Assembly: GCF_000275725.1 (NCBI RefSeq)
Contig: NZ_AJTS01000052.1
Location: 16,846 to 80,845 of the forward strand
Source of the DNA: Vreelandella stevensii S18214
Lineage (GTDB): Bacteria; Pseudomonadota; Gammaproteobacteria; Pseudomonadales; Halomonadaceae
Length of the DNA stretch: 64,000 nucleotides
Direction of reading: 5' to 3'
Part shown: positions 52,645-61,525 of the stretch, in pieces
Layout of the letters: every line of letters begins with the position of its first letter
Numbering within the stretch: position 1 is the first letter of the stretch
Translations under genes and position numbers: made by a program
Notes under the pieces: model-generated
Told to the model about the DNA's origin: nothing
The model's database searches: none
What the model saw: the letters and a program-made list of their open reading frames with translations, nothing else

Positions 52645-54195
52645 ATGAAGAACAGCAAAACAACCACGCAAGCATCATCCTCTTTTTTACAACGCGGTCT
52701 GCTCCCCGCAGCCGTGGCAACCTTGGGTTGCCTGCCACTGACGGCATTGGCACAAAACCTGCCTGCTACGCTTTACGCGCCGGGCGCTACGGATGTGGTC
52801 AGTACCATTCAGCAAACCATCGTCAGCAATCCTCAGGTTAATGCCGCTTGGGCCAACTTTAGCGCAGCAGGTAGCGACGTGCGCGTTGCTCAAGGTAATT
52901 ATCTGCCCTCTATTGATGTTTCGGCGGGGGTAGGACGTCAAGATCAGCAGAACGATGGGCGAGGCAGCTATAACAGTGATTTTGCCGAGCTGACGCTGAC
53001 CCAGATGGTCTTCGATGGTTTCGCGACGCGCAGTGAAGTGGAGCGTTTGGATCGTACGCGCTTGATTGCCTATTTCGAGCTGCTGGGGGCCAGTGAAAAT
53101 ATTGCCTTGGAAACCTTCCAGGCATATCTGGATGTCATGCGCTTCCGTGAAATGGTGCGTTTGGCGCAAGATAATTACCGCGAACACCGCCGCGTGTTTT
53201 CGCAGATCGAAGAGCGCGCCCTTTCGGGTGCGGGCAGAGGGGTAGACCTGGCGCAAATCAGTGGTCGTCTGGCGCTCGCCGAGTCCAACCTGATGACCGA
53301 AGCCTCCAACCTGCATGACGTGACGGCGCGCTATCAGCGCCTGGTCGGCCAACTGCCGCCTCAGAACATGACGCCTGCGCCCTCACTGGCGGCTGATTTA
53401 CCCACGGATGTGAGCCAGGCCATTCAGATGGCGTTCCAAGGGAATCCTGAGTTCCACGCTGCCATCGAGAATATCGCTGCCCAGCGGGCCGTGCAGAGCG
53501 CAGAGCGTGCTGCGTTCATGCCGCGTCTGGATATCCAAGGGCGTACCGGCACCAATAATCAGGATGACGCCATTTCAGGACGCCGCGACGAGCACAGCAT
53601 TCAGCTGGTCGCGAGCATGAACCTTTACCGTGGTGGTTCTGATAGTGCTGCCTTCGAGGCGGCCACCACCCGAATCGAGCAGGCGGTCAACCAGCGCGAA
53701 GTCGCTTGTACCAACGTGCGTCAGACCACGCAGATTGCTTACAACGATACCCAGCGCATTGGCGAGCAGCTGCGCTATTTGAATGATCATCGCCAGTCCA
53801 TTGACCGGGTCCGCGGTGCTTATCAACAGCAGTTCGATATCGGTCAGCGCACTCTGCTGGACGTGCTGGACAGCGAAAACGAGTTCTTCGAGGCCAGCCG
53901 TGCCTATGCCAACGCAGAGTTTGATCTGACGCTGGCCCAGGCCCGCACCTTGGCCGCCATGGGACAACTAATGCAAACCCTGGACGTCGTCCGTGACGAC
54001 ATCCCCAGCCTGGCAGAGCTGGGCTACGAAGGCATGGCGCAGAATCCCGAAATGGCGTGTGGTACGGAAGGGCCGCGCGGGTTTACGCTGGAAGACTTCA
54101 CTCGAGGTATCAGTGCCCAGTTCAGTCACGAGTTAACTAGCCAGTCACCGGTGTACGCGTCAGCAGCCACCTATGTGATGATGCCTGACGTCTAA
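52645..54195 (+). CDS. TolC-family outer-membrane channel of a type I secretion system (LapE-like)
   Basis: The 516-residue protein has a Sec signal (RGLLPAAVATLGCLPLTALAQN). Two TolC/OEP repeats follow: AAWANFSAAGSDVRVAQGNYLPSIDVSAGVG in the first half and AAIENIAAQRAVQSAERAAFMPRLDIQGRTG in the second, with the helical DIGQRTLLDVLDSENEFFEA at the C-terminal side. Position next to a LapB/LapC pair and an adhesin makes it the LapE equivalent. A C-terminal extension of about 60 residues follows. It is 156 bp from the next gene, separated by a hairpin. Confidence 0.93.
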   Translation: MKNSKTTTQASSSFLQRGLLPAAVATLGCLPLTALAQNLPATLYAPGATDVVSTIQQTIVSNPQVNAAWANFSAAGSDVRVAQGNYLPSIDVSAGVGRQDQQNDGRGSYNSDFAELTLTQMVFDGFATRSEVERLDRTRLIAYFELLGASENIALETFQAYLDVMRFREMVRLAQDNYREHRRVFSQIEERALSGAGRGVDLAQISGRLALAESNLMTEASNLHDVTARYQRLVGQLPPQNMTPAPSLAADLPTDVSQAIQMAFQGNPEFHAAIENIAAQRAVQSAERAAFMPRLDIQGRTGTNNQDDAISGRRDEHSIQLVASMNLYRGGSDSAAFEAATTRIEQAVNQREVACTNVRQTTQIAYNDTQRIGEQLRYLNDHRQSIDRVRGAYQQQFDIGQRTLLDVLDSENEFFEASRAYANAEFDLTLAQARTLAAMGQLMQTLDVVRDDIPSLAELGYEGMAQNPEMACGTEGPRGFTLEDFTRGISAQFSHELTSQSPVYASAATYVMMPDV

Positions 54196-54210
54196 ACAGT
54201 GTCGCTACGG

Positions 54211-54245
54211 CTGACGGTGTTCTATGGTTTTGAAAACGCCGTCAG
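54211..54245 (+). other. Hairpin between the TolC-like gene and the ABC exporter gene
   Basis: ctgacggtgtt pairs with aaaacgccgtcag over about 11 bp including one G-T pair. No T run follows, so it may stabilise the mRNA end or attenuate rather than terminate. Confidence 0.5.
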
Positions 54246-54351
54246 TCTAGCTATCCATTATTATCCGGCTCACAAAAGCCCACCGCTGGCGGCCACTTTT
54301 TAGTCGTCAGGCATGTATATTTAAGCGCTTCCCTGAGGATACGAGGTCTGT

Positions 54352-56541
54352 GTGACACAAGCGAAGCTAACGAAGACAGACGCAGCAAACTCATTTGCCA
54401 GCGAGCCGCCAGGTGGCGATGAATTGCTGGAATGCCTCAAGGCAATTGCCTCGTTTCATCAGCATGAAGTCTCTGCAGAAGCATTGCGAGCGGGGTTGCC
54501 GCTGGAAGACGGCAAGCTAACGCCTTCTGTGTTTGGCCGGGCAGCCTCCAGAGCTGGTCTGACTGCGCGTATCGTCAAAAGCCCTCTCTCGGGGCTCAAT
54601 CCAGCACTGCTACCTGCTGTGCTGCTGCTCGAACCTGGCCGGGCCTGTGTGCTGTTGGCCATTGATCTCAAGCAGCAAAAAGCCCGTGTGCTGTTTCCTG
54701 AACTGACGGAATCCGAAGTCGAAATCCCTTTAGCGGAGCTCCATGCGGGCTATAGCGGCGATGCCATTTACGTTCGCCCGAAGTTTCTGACGGACAATGC
54801 TTCCGAACCAGGCGTTAATAGTAAGAAGCGCCGGGATCAGCACTGGTTTTGGGGCGTAATTCGCGAGAATCGGCGGTTATATAGAGACATCGTATTGGGG
54901 TCGGTGGCCATCAACCTGTTTGCCATCGCCATGCCGCTTTTCGTGCTCAACGTATACGACCGCGTCGTACCCAATCAGGCGACTGAGACGTTGTGGGTGC
55001 TGGCTATCGGTATTTTTATCGTGTTGTGTTTCGATTTGGCACTGCGACTGATGCGCAGCAGCTTTGTGGATCTTGCTGCCAGCCGCGCGGATGTCAAACT
55101 CTCTTCATCGCTCATGGCAAAAGCACTGGGTGTCCGGTTGGAAGAGCGGCCGGCATCGACCGGCGCGTTCACAGCCACCATGCAGTCGTTCGAATCGGTT
55201 CGTAATTTTATTGGTTCGGCGACGATTCTGGGGATTGTCGATCTTCCCTTCGTGCTGATGTTTGCGGCCATTATTGCACTGATCAATCCCTGGTTAGTAC
55301 TGCCGGTATTGATCGGAGCCGTGTTTGTACTGCTATATGCATTGGCCGCGCAAGGCAAGTTGCACGAACTTTCGCAAACCGCTTGGGAGGTCGGTGCTCA
55401 ACGCAACTCCTTGTTGGTCGAGTCGGTTTCTCAATTGGAAAACGTCAAGGCCCTACGGGCCGAGAGCCGCATTCAACGCCAATGGGAAAAAGCCACAGCG
55501 TTTTTGGCTAAAACCGGTAGCCAGCTGAAAATGGTCAGTACGTCGGTATCCAACGTGGCGCTATGGGCTCAGCATAGCGTCGCGGTCTGCGTGATCATTA
55601 TCGGTGTCTACCAGATTATCGAAGGTAATCTCACCCAAGGGGGGCTAATCGCGGCCTACATGCTGTCTTCCCGTGCCATGTCGCCCATTAGCCAAACGGC
55701 AGCGCTACTGGCGCAGTACCATCAGTCTGCTACTACCTTGGAAACGCTCAACACCGTAATGGATAAGAAAAGCGAGCGTCATGAGGGCAAGTCCTACGTC
55801 GAAAAACCCAGCTTCGAAGGTAATATCCGTCTCGAGAAAGTCACCCTGCGCTACCCGGATGAAGAGCGCGATGCTTTGCGTGAGGTCTCGATTCACATCA
55901 AGGCAGGAGAGAAAGTCGCCCTGCTGGGTCGTATTGGCTGTGGCAAGTCATCTCTCAATAAGCTGATCATGGGGTTCTATCAGCCAACGGCAGGTGCCGT
56001 GCTGGTCGACAACGTCGATATCCGCCAGCTGGATCCGCTGCATCTGCGCCGCCATATTGGCTATGTGCCGCAGGATGTCAGTCTGTTCTCGGGTTCCTTG
56101 CGCGAGAACATCGTAGCCGGGGGTGGGAATGACCGCGTCGATGACGAAGCATTGCTCAGGGCGCTGGAACTCGCCGGGCTGGAAACACTGGTGAATGGCC
56201 ACCCTCACGGGGTGGATTTGCAGGTGGGCGAGCGCGGTCAGGCATTGTCTGGTGGGCAAAAGCAGGCGGTGGCCATTGCCCGAGCGCTGGTGCAGGACCC
56301 GCCCATCTTGCTGTTGGACGAGCCGACCAGCTCCATGGACAACGCCAGTGAAGAAGCCTTCAAGGCCAATCTGACCCGCATATCGGCAGGCAAGACGATT
56401 CTCGTGGTGACCCACCGCACATCGCTGCTGTCGCTGGTCGATCGCATCATCGTCATGGATGCGGGCAAAGTGGTGGCCGATGGCCCCCGCGATACCGTGG
56501 TGGAGGCCTTGCGTAAAGGGCAAATCGGGAGGGCTTCCTGA
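54352..56541 (+). CDS. Type I secretion ABC exporter with C39-like domain (LapB-like)
   Basis: The 729-residue protein starts at GTG 54352. It has an N-terminal C39-like domain (about 20-140, LECLKAIASFHQHEVSAEALR) in which the peptidase Cys is absent (C-L-K here is not the catalytic QxxxC). Six helices follow (about 165-440, with LVESVSQLENVKALRAESRI). The nucleotide-binding domain has Walker A GRIGCGKSS (Lys532), ALSGGQKQAVAIARALV and ILLLDEPTSSMDN. It energises export of a large RTX-type adhesin. It shares one base with the HlyD gene. Confidence 0.95.
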   Translation: MTQAKLTKTDAANSFASEPPGGDELLECLKAIASFHQHEVSAEALRAGLPLEDGKLTPSVFGRAASRAGLTARIVKSPLSGLNPALLPAVLLLEPGRACVLLAIDLKQQKARVLFPELTESEVEIPLAELHAGYSGDAIYVRPKFLTDNASEPGVNSKKRRDQHWFWGVIRENRRLYRDIVLGSVAINLFAIAMPLFVLNVYDRVVPNQATETLWVLAIGIFIVLCFDLALRLMRSSFVDLAASRADVKLSSSLMAKALGVRLEERPASTGAFTATMQSFESVRNFIGSATILGIVDLPFVLMFAAIIALINPWLVLPVLIGAVFVLLYALAAQGKLHELSQTAWEVGAQRNSLLVESVSQLENVKALRAESRIQRQWEKATAFLAKTGSQLKMVSTSVSNVALWAQHSVAVCVIIIGVYQIIEGNLTQGGLIAAYMLSSRAMSPISQTAALLAQYHQSATTLETLNTVMDKKSERHEGKSYVEKPSFEGNIRLEKVTLRYPDEERDALREVSIHIKAGEKVALLGRIGCGKSSLNKLIMGFYQPTAGAVLVDNVDIRQLDPLHLRRHIGYVPQDVSLFSGSLRENIVAGGGNDRVDDEALLRALELAGLETLVNGHPHGVDLQVGERGQALSGGQKQAVAIARALVQDPPILLLDEPTSSMDNASEEAFKANLTRISAGKTILVVTHRTSLLSLVDRIIVMDAGKVVADGPRDTVVEALRKGQIGRAS

Positions 56542-57971
56542 TGGCACGCAAGCCTTCCGTGACACCAGAGCAAAAAGGCTTCGATGCGATTGGCCGTTTT
56601 TCCGAAAAGGGTCAAAAACCGTTCCGACCTTTCATGGATCGACTGTTCGCCAAACGGGTCACCTCTGCGCACCTGAATCGGGATTGGGCAAGCGACACCG
56701 ACTGGGCGCGCATGCAGCAAGAGCCTATCCGTGCGCGCCTGTTTCTCTATACGGTACTGCTGACCATCGTAGCCCTGCTGACATGGTCCTATTTCGCCGC
56801 CATCGATGAAGTGACCCGAGGCACGGGCCGCGTCATCCCCGCCAGCCAGCTCCAGCGGATCCAATCCTTCGACGGCGGGGTGGTCAATCAGATCATGATC
56901 CGTGAAGGGCAGCTGGTCAGTGCGGGAGATGTGCTGATGCAGATCGACCCTACCCGCTTCGTCTCGGATTTCAGGGAAAACCGCGCCCAGCGCTTTGCGC
57001 TGGAGGCACGTGCCGAGCGGTTAAGGGCGCTGGCCACCAATTCACCCTTCGAACCCTCCGATGAGCTGCGCGAAGAAGTGCCGCATATCGTCATGCAAGA
57101 GCGCGAGGTGTACGAGAGTCGTCGCGAAGAGCTGCGCGAGCAGGAAAACGTACTCAATGACCGTATCCGTCAGCGTCGAGAAGAGCTACGTGAAGCACAG
57201 GCACGGCGCGACACGGCTCAGCGTGAAGCGAACATGGCTAGCCAGGAACTGAACCTGACGCGCCCCTTGCTGGCATCCGGTGCGGTGTCGGAAGTGGAAG
57301 TGCTGCGTTTGCAGCGGGAAGTATCGCGTGCCACGGGTGAGCGCAACCAGGCAGATGCCTCGGTGTCACGTTTGCAAGCTGCCGTGGAAGAAGCCGAAAC
57401 TCAGTTGAGGGAACTGGGGGCCGAGCGTCGCAGCGAGTGGCGTAATGATTTGGCCCAAGCGCTGGGTGATTTGAATGCCCTGCAGCAGTCAGGCACTGGC
57501 TTGCAGGATCGCGTCCGGTTGACGGAGATCCGGTCACCGGTAGACGGCATCGTACAGCGTATCCACATCAATACGATTGGTGGTGTCGCTCAGCCGGGCC
57601 AGGAAGTTGTGGAAATCGTGCCGACCGATGATCAACTTCTGGTGGAGGCACGCATCGCCCCGCAGGATATCGCCTTCCTGCACCCGGGCCAGCCAGCCAC
57701 CATCAAGCTCACCGCCTACGACTACGCGATTTATGGTGGGTTGCAGGCCGAACTCGAGCATATCAGCGCTGACACTATTACCGATGATGATGGCAATACC
57801 TTCTATCTGGTTCGCGTGCGCAGCCAGGAGAATGAAAACGTAGCCGACCGGCTGCAGGTCATACCGGGGATGACCGCACAAGTGGATATCGTCACCGGTA
57901 AGCGAACCGTCATGCAGTTCATGCTGAAACCTGTTTTAAGGGCGTGGCGAGATTCCATGGGAGAGCGCTGA
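56541..57971 (+). CDS. HlyD/LapC-like membrane fusion protein
   Basis: The 476-residue protein has a cytosolic N-terminus (about 1-65), one helix (LFLYTVLLTIVALLTWSYFA), then a lipoyl-like half (RIQSFDGGVVNQIMIREGQLVSAGDVLMQIDPTRF), a long coiled coil (about 130-290, rich in Glu/Arg/Gln), and the second half with TEIRSPVDGIVQRIHINTIGG. The end PGMTAQVDIVTGKRTVMQFMLKPVLR is typical of type I secretion adaptors. TGATG links it to the luxR gene. Confidence 0.95.
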   Translation: MARKPSVTPEQKGFDAIGRFSEKGQKPFRPFMDRLFAKRVTSAHLNRDWASDTDWARMQQEPIRARLFLYTVLLTIVALLTWSYFAAIDEVTRGTGRVIPASQLQRIQSFDGGVVNQIMIREGQLVSAGDVLMQIDPTRFVSDFRENRAQRFALEARAERLRALATNSPFEPSDELREEVPHIVMQEREVYESRREELREQENVLNDRIRQRREELREAQARRDTAQREANMASQELNLTRPLLASGAVSEVEVLRLQREVSRATGERNQADASVSRLQAAVEEAETQLRELGAERRSEWRNDLAQALGDLNALQQSGTGLQDRVRLTEIRSPVDGIVQRIHINTIGGVAQPGQEVVEIVPTDDQLLVEARIAPQDIAFLHPGQPATIKLTAYDYAIYGGLQAELEHISADTITDDDGNTFYLVRVRSQENENVADRLQVIPGMTAQVDIVTGKRTVMQFMLKPVLRAWRDSMGER

Positions 57972-58606
57972 TGAAACACTGGTTTATAACAACAGACGGG
58001 AGTTTGAAGGCGCGCTGGAAAAAAGCGTTTCAGGATGTGGGAGCCCTGACGCCTGACACCCTGGGCCAGCACGTAGTGCCCAATGATCTTGTGTGGCTTT
58101 CCACTACCGTGGATAGCTGGCCACTCATGGTTCCTGCGCTGATAGAGCAGGGTGCCATCGTGGTGGTGCTGAGCTACACCCCCGACGACCGTGAAGCGCT
58201 AAGGGCATTGGACCTGGGCGCCAGAGGCTATGTGCACACCTTGGCGGCGGCTGATGTGCTGAACCAGGTGGCTCTGGTCGTAACCCATCAGGGTGTTTGG
58301 GTAGGGCAAGAGTTACTGGCGAAAGTCCTCGGTGGTACGTTCAAGGCTCTTCAGCAGCGCGTTGACCATGACCGTTATCAACACAGCGACTACCTGCAGC
58401 TGCTCACCGAGCGAGAGCGTGGCGTTGCGTTGGCCGTGGCGCGTGGCGCCACGAACAAAGAGGTGGCCCGCCAGCTGGAGATCACGGAGCGCACGGTCAA
58501 AGCGCATCTGAGCGCTATTTTTCGAAAGCTGTCAGTACGCGACCGGCTGCAGCTGATTCTCAAGTTGGCGCCGGTGGCGGAGCATGCCCCTGACAACGTT
58601 GAGTGA
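57971..58606 (+). CDS. LuxR-type regulator with degenerate receiver domain
   Basis: The 211-residue protein starts at ATG 57971, overlapping the HlyD stop by one base. The first ~120 residues look like a receiver (DLVWLSTTVDSWPLMVPALI, YTPDDREALRALDLGARGYVHTLAAADVL), but the usual phosphoacceptor Asp is replaced (VWLS instead of VLLD). The C-terminal LuxR helix-turn-helix is LTERERGVALAVARGATNKE and TERTVKAHLSAIFRKLSVRD. CsgD and VpsT are comparable biofilm regulators with non-canonical receivers. It may control this operon or sense c-di-GMP. Confidence 0.88.
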   Translation: MKHWFITTDGSLKARWKKAFQDVGALTPDTLGQHVVPNDLVWLSTTVDSWPLMVPALIEQGAIVVVLSYTPDDREALRALDLGARGYVHTLAAADVLNQVALVVTHQGVWVGQELLAKVLGGTFKALQQRVDHDRYQHSDYLQLLTERERGVALAVARGATNKEVARQLEITERTVKAHLSAIFRKLSVRDRLQLILKLAPVAEHAPDNVE

Positions 58607-58716
58607 CCCGCTGTGGCTGCGTTTTTGGGGGCCACATCGTTGCACACCAAAGCGTCCGCTGCCAGTACCTCACCTCGTTCGTCACTTACACCCTCACTAC
58701 TTACGCGAGCCATGAC

Positions 58717-60492
58717 ATGTCGGATCACGCCGTTCAGGAAGCACACGTTGCCCGTGAGGCTATCCACTCAGCCTTGCATGATGCTTTGCATGCTGTGGGA
58801 TCTGACGTGTTGTCACAATGGCGGCATCAGCATGCCAGCGTAGCCCCTTTCGATTCACTGTTACTGGTCTCGGTGAGCGACGGCTATACGCGAGCTCAGG
58901 TCACGACGCTGACGGTCGATGTCAGCGCACTGCGGGCTGGCCAGTGGGAAGTACTGGTGCCTGCGCTTGAACAAGCGATTACCCGACTGCAGCGCAAATT
59001 CGAGCATCCGTTGGTGGGGTGTCGCATCGAGTGGCCTTTCGCCGTGCGTGAAGGTCGTTGGGGGGCCTTCAAGCAGGAACTCACGCGCTATAAGCGTAGC
59101 TACTTTCGCAGTGGTTTGGCGTTTGAAGGCAAGCGCGAAGCCAGGCTACTGCTCAGTGAAATGGAGCTGAATGCCAACGCCTGCCTGTATGGCGGGCACC
59201 AGGTGGGCCATGCGCAAATCAACCAGGCCCACCTGGAGCGCTACCTCAAGGCCCGCCACGGCTCTAGCCAGATGCCAAGCTTTACCGACGATATGCCCAT
59301 GTGGAGTTTTGCCACGGCTGGCGTCTTTTTGGCGTTTGGCGGTGAACAGCCGAGCCATCATCTTCTGAGCACGCAGCCTCGCTGCTGGGGGCGTCGTGAA
59401 ACTCCGCCGTTGACGCCTGCCTCCACCGCTGAACTGATAGCCCGCTCGACGCGCTTTCTGGGTAGGCAGGTACAGGCGAATGGCCGCTATGTGTATGGTT
59501 ATTTTCCCTGTTTCAATCGTGACATTGGCACCTATAACATCCTCCGCCATGCCAGCAGTACTTATGCGCTCCTGGAAGGTTATGAAAGCTGCCTTACTCA
59601 ACGGCTTCTTGACGATGAACAGCTCCGCCAGTTGCATGGCCAGATAGACCGCGCGTTGGAGAGCTTGCGCGATCGGGACATCATCGAGCGTGATGGCGCG
59701 GCCTATGTGGTCGACACGGGAAACATCATCAAACTAGGGGCTAATGCAGTGGCTATCCTGGCCCTGGTCAAGTATCAGCAGGTGATGGACGATGACCGCT
59801 ATGCTGCGTTGGCCGACGCGCTGGCGTTGGGGATCGTCCGCATGCAGGAGGCTGATGGCAGCTTCGTGCATGTGCTGAATGCGGCGGATTTATCGCTCAA
59901 GGAAAAGAGCCGAATCATCTACTACGATGGCGAAGCGGCCTTTGCGCTGATGCGGCTTTACGGCCAGACTCGTAACCCCCAGTGGCTTGCGTGTGTCGTC
60001 AAGGCCTTTGACTATTTTATCGACAACGGCCATGAGCAGGCCCACGATCACTGGCTGGCCTACTGTACCAATGAGCTGGTGATGTACCGCCCCGAGCGCC
60101 GCTATTTTGAATTCGCAGTGCGCAACGTAGCAGGGTACATCGACTTCATCCGTGACCGGATCACCACTTTCCCAACGCTGTTGGAACTCTCCATGGCGTT
60201 CCACAAGACACTGCTCACGCTGGAGCAGATGCCGGAGCTTGCCGATGTGCTCGATGGCCTAGACATCGATGCGTTCTATCACGCGCTGCATACCCGCGCG
60301 AACTACCTGCAAAATGGATTTTTCTGGCCGGAAGTGGCCATGTACTTCAAGGCCCCGTACACCGTGCAAGACGGTTTTTTCATTCGTCATCACAGCTTTC
60401 GCGTGCGCATCGACGATGTCGAACACTACCTTTCTGGGCTAGTGGCTTATCAGCAGTTATTACTGGCGGGGCATCAGGCAGGGAGTGCATGA
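58717..60492 (+). CDS. Cytosolic protein with alpha/alpha-toroid-like domain, adhesin locus (family not recognised)
   Basis: The 591-residue protein is placed from ATG 58717. An in-frame GTG at 58603 overlaps the luxR stop but adds a Cys-rich stretch without likely function. There is no signal peptide. The first ~250 residues are mixed alpha/beta (HPLVGCRIEWPFAVREGRWG, KRSYFRSGLAFEGKREARLL, ELNANACLYGGHQVGHAQIN). From about 285 on, paired helices recur: FPCFNRDIGTYNILRHASSTYALLEGYE, GANAVAILALVKYQ, IYYDGEAAFALMRLYGQ (Glu406), and HHSFRVRIDDVEHYLSGLVAY. This fits six-hairpin glycosidase- or epimerase-like toroids. The function is unknown; a sugar-active role is an inference. ATGA joins it to the next gene. 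Confidence 0.82.
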   Translation: MSDHAVQEAHVAREAIHSALHDALHAVGSDVLSQWRHQHASVAPFDSLLLVSVSDGYTRAQVTTLTVDVSALRAGQWEVLVPALEQAITRLQRKFEHPLVGCRIEWPFAVREGRWGAFKQELTRYKRSYFRSGLAFEGKREARLLLSEMELNANACLYGGHQVGHAQINQAHLERYLKARHGSSQMPSFTDDMPMWSFATAGVFLAFGGEQPSHHLLSTQPRCWGRRETPPLTPASTAELIARSTRFLGRQVQANGRYVYGYFPCFNRDIGTYNILRHASSTYALLEGYESCLTQRLLDDEQLRQLHGQIDRALESLRDRDIIERDGAAYVVDTGNIIKLGANAVAILALVKYQQVMDDDRYAALADALALGIVRMQEADGSFVHVLNAADLSLKEKSRIIYYDGEAAFALMRLYGQTRNPQWLACVVKAFDYFIDNGHEQAHDHWLAYCTNELVMYRPERRYFEFAVRNVAGYIDFIRDRITTFPTLLELSMAFHKTLLTLEQMPELADVLDGLDIDAFYHALHTRANYLQNGFFWPEVAMYFKAPYTVQDGFFIRHHSFRVRIDDVEHYLSGLVAYQQLLLAGHQAGSA

Positions 60493-61517
60493 CGCACCTG
60501 ACCGTCGCGGTGCGTAAAGGGGCGCTGGTTCTGCTGGCCCTGTTGCTCGGCAGCGACCTGTGGGCGGGCGTGGCACAACAGGATGCCTCGATTGCCAGCG
60601 TTTGTCGCACCTTGTCACGTGAGCCCGCGCTGGCCCTTGTGGGGGCAGAGCACGCGCAAGTGGCCCATGAAGTGGGGGCGCATTTTTTCATGCAGGCGTC
60701 AGATCAGTACCGTGTCTCCGAGGCTGAGCGGCTTACAGACATTGCCACCCAGCTGCTGGCTGCCGACGTGCTGTTTCGTGAGGTATTGGGTCTGACGCCC
60801 CCCTTGCAAAGGCCCCGTTATCAGCAGGCCGACTTTATCATGGTGATTCTGCGTACGGAGCAGGTTCGCGGCGGCCAAGCCTATGACGAAGTAGTGCGTA
60901 ACCCGGCTATTCCCGAATGCCATATTCGCATGGCCCTGGGCGGACGTGTTGAGGCCGCCACTAACCTGACACCAGCCCACGAGCTTTTCCACCTGTATCA
61001 AAACGCCCACATGATGTTCAAGCAAGGGTGGGTACACGAAGGGCTGGCACGCTGGTCGGAGTCGCTGCTGAGTGGTGACGTGCAGCCCGGTCCCCCTCTG
61101 CCTACGGCTAGTAGCGACCTGGAAAGCATCATGCAGTCGAGCTATGGCGCCGTGACCCTATGGCAACGATTATTTTATCTACTCGACCCCCAAGGCAGTA
61201 TCTCGCTGCCCAGCTCACTGATGTCGCTGCGCTACCACGATGGCAGCCAGGTAGTGACATTGGAGCATCTTCACGGTAGCCGCTTCGTCGCGCCTCTGTT
61301 CGAATCACTCCATCAGGCGAGCATTTCCCTGGCTGAACAACAGCAATGGCCCACTTACGGCTGGGCCGAAGCCGAGCAGCGCAGCTTGCAGTATAACCAT
61401 GCCATTCTGGCGGCTTTATACCGGGCGATATCGGCCTACGCGCCGAAGGAGCATCAGCCTGAAGAGCTGCGTAGGTTCATGCAGCTGATCGATACCATGC
61501 TGAAAGAACGGGAGTGA
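60489..61517 (+). CDS. Secreted gluzincin-like metallopeptidase, adhesin locus (family not recognised)
   Basis: The 342-residue protein has a signal peptide (RKGALVLLALLLGSDLWAGVA). At residues 164-168 it has HELFH, an HExxH zinc motif, in TPAHELFHLYQNAHMM, and 16 residues on comes WVHEGLARWSE with Glu184, the usual third ligand of gluzincins. The rest is helical, with two possible disulfide Cys (in VCRTL and PECHI). It should act in the periplasm or outside. Its gene is coupled by ATGA overlaps to both neighbours and sits in the adhesin operon, so the adhesin or its receptor may be the substrate. Confidence 0.83.
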   Translation: MTHLTVAVRKGALVLLALLLGSDLWAGVAQQDASIASVCRTLSREPALALVGAEHAQVAHEVGAHFFMQASDQYRVSEAERLTDIATQLLAADVLFREVLGLTPPLQRPRYQQADFIMVILRTEQVRGGQAYDEVVRNPAIPECHIRMALGGRVEAATNLTPAHELFHLYQNAHMMFKQGWVHEGLARWSESLLSGDVQPGPPLPTASSDLESIMQSSYGAVTLWQRLFYLLDPQGSISLPSSLMSLRYHDGSQVVTLEHLHGSRFVAPLFESLHQASISLAEQQQWPTYGWAEAEQRSLQYNHAILAALYRAISAYAPKEHQPEELRRFMQLIDTMLKERE

Positions 61518-61525
61518 AGGGTTAC

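Noticed and set aside
58603-58716. N-terminal extension of the toroid-like protein from GTG 58603
   Set aside because: The extra 38 residues are Cys- and Thr-rich, unlike the rest of the protein, and show no export signal; ATG 58717 is preferred although the GTGA overlap leaves some doubt.
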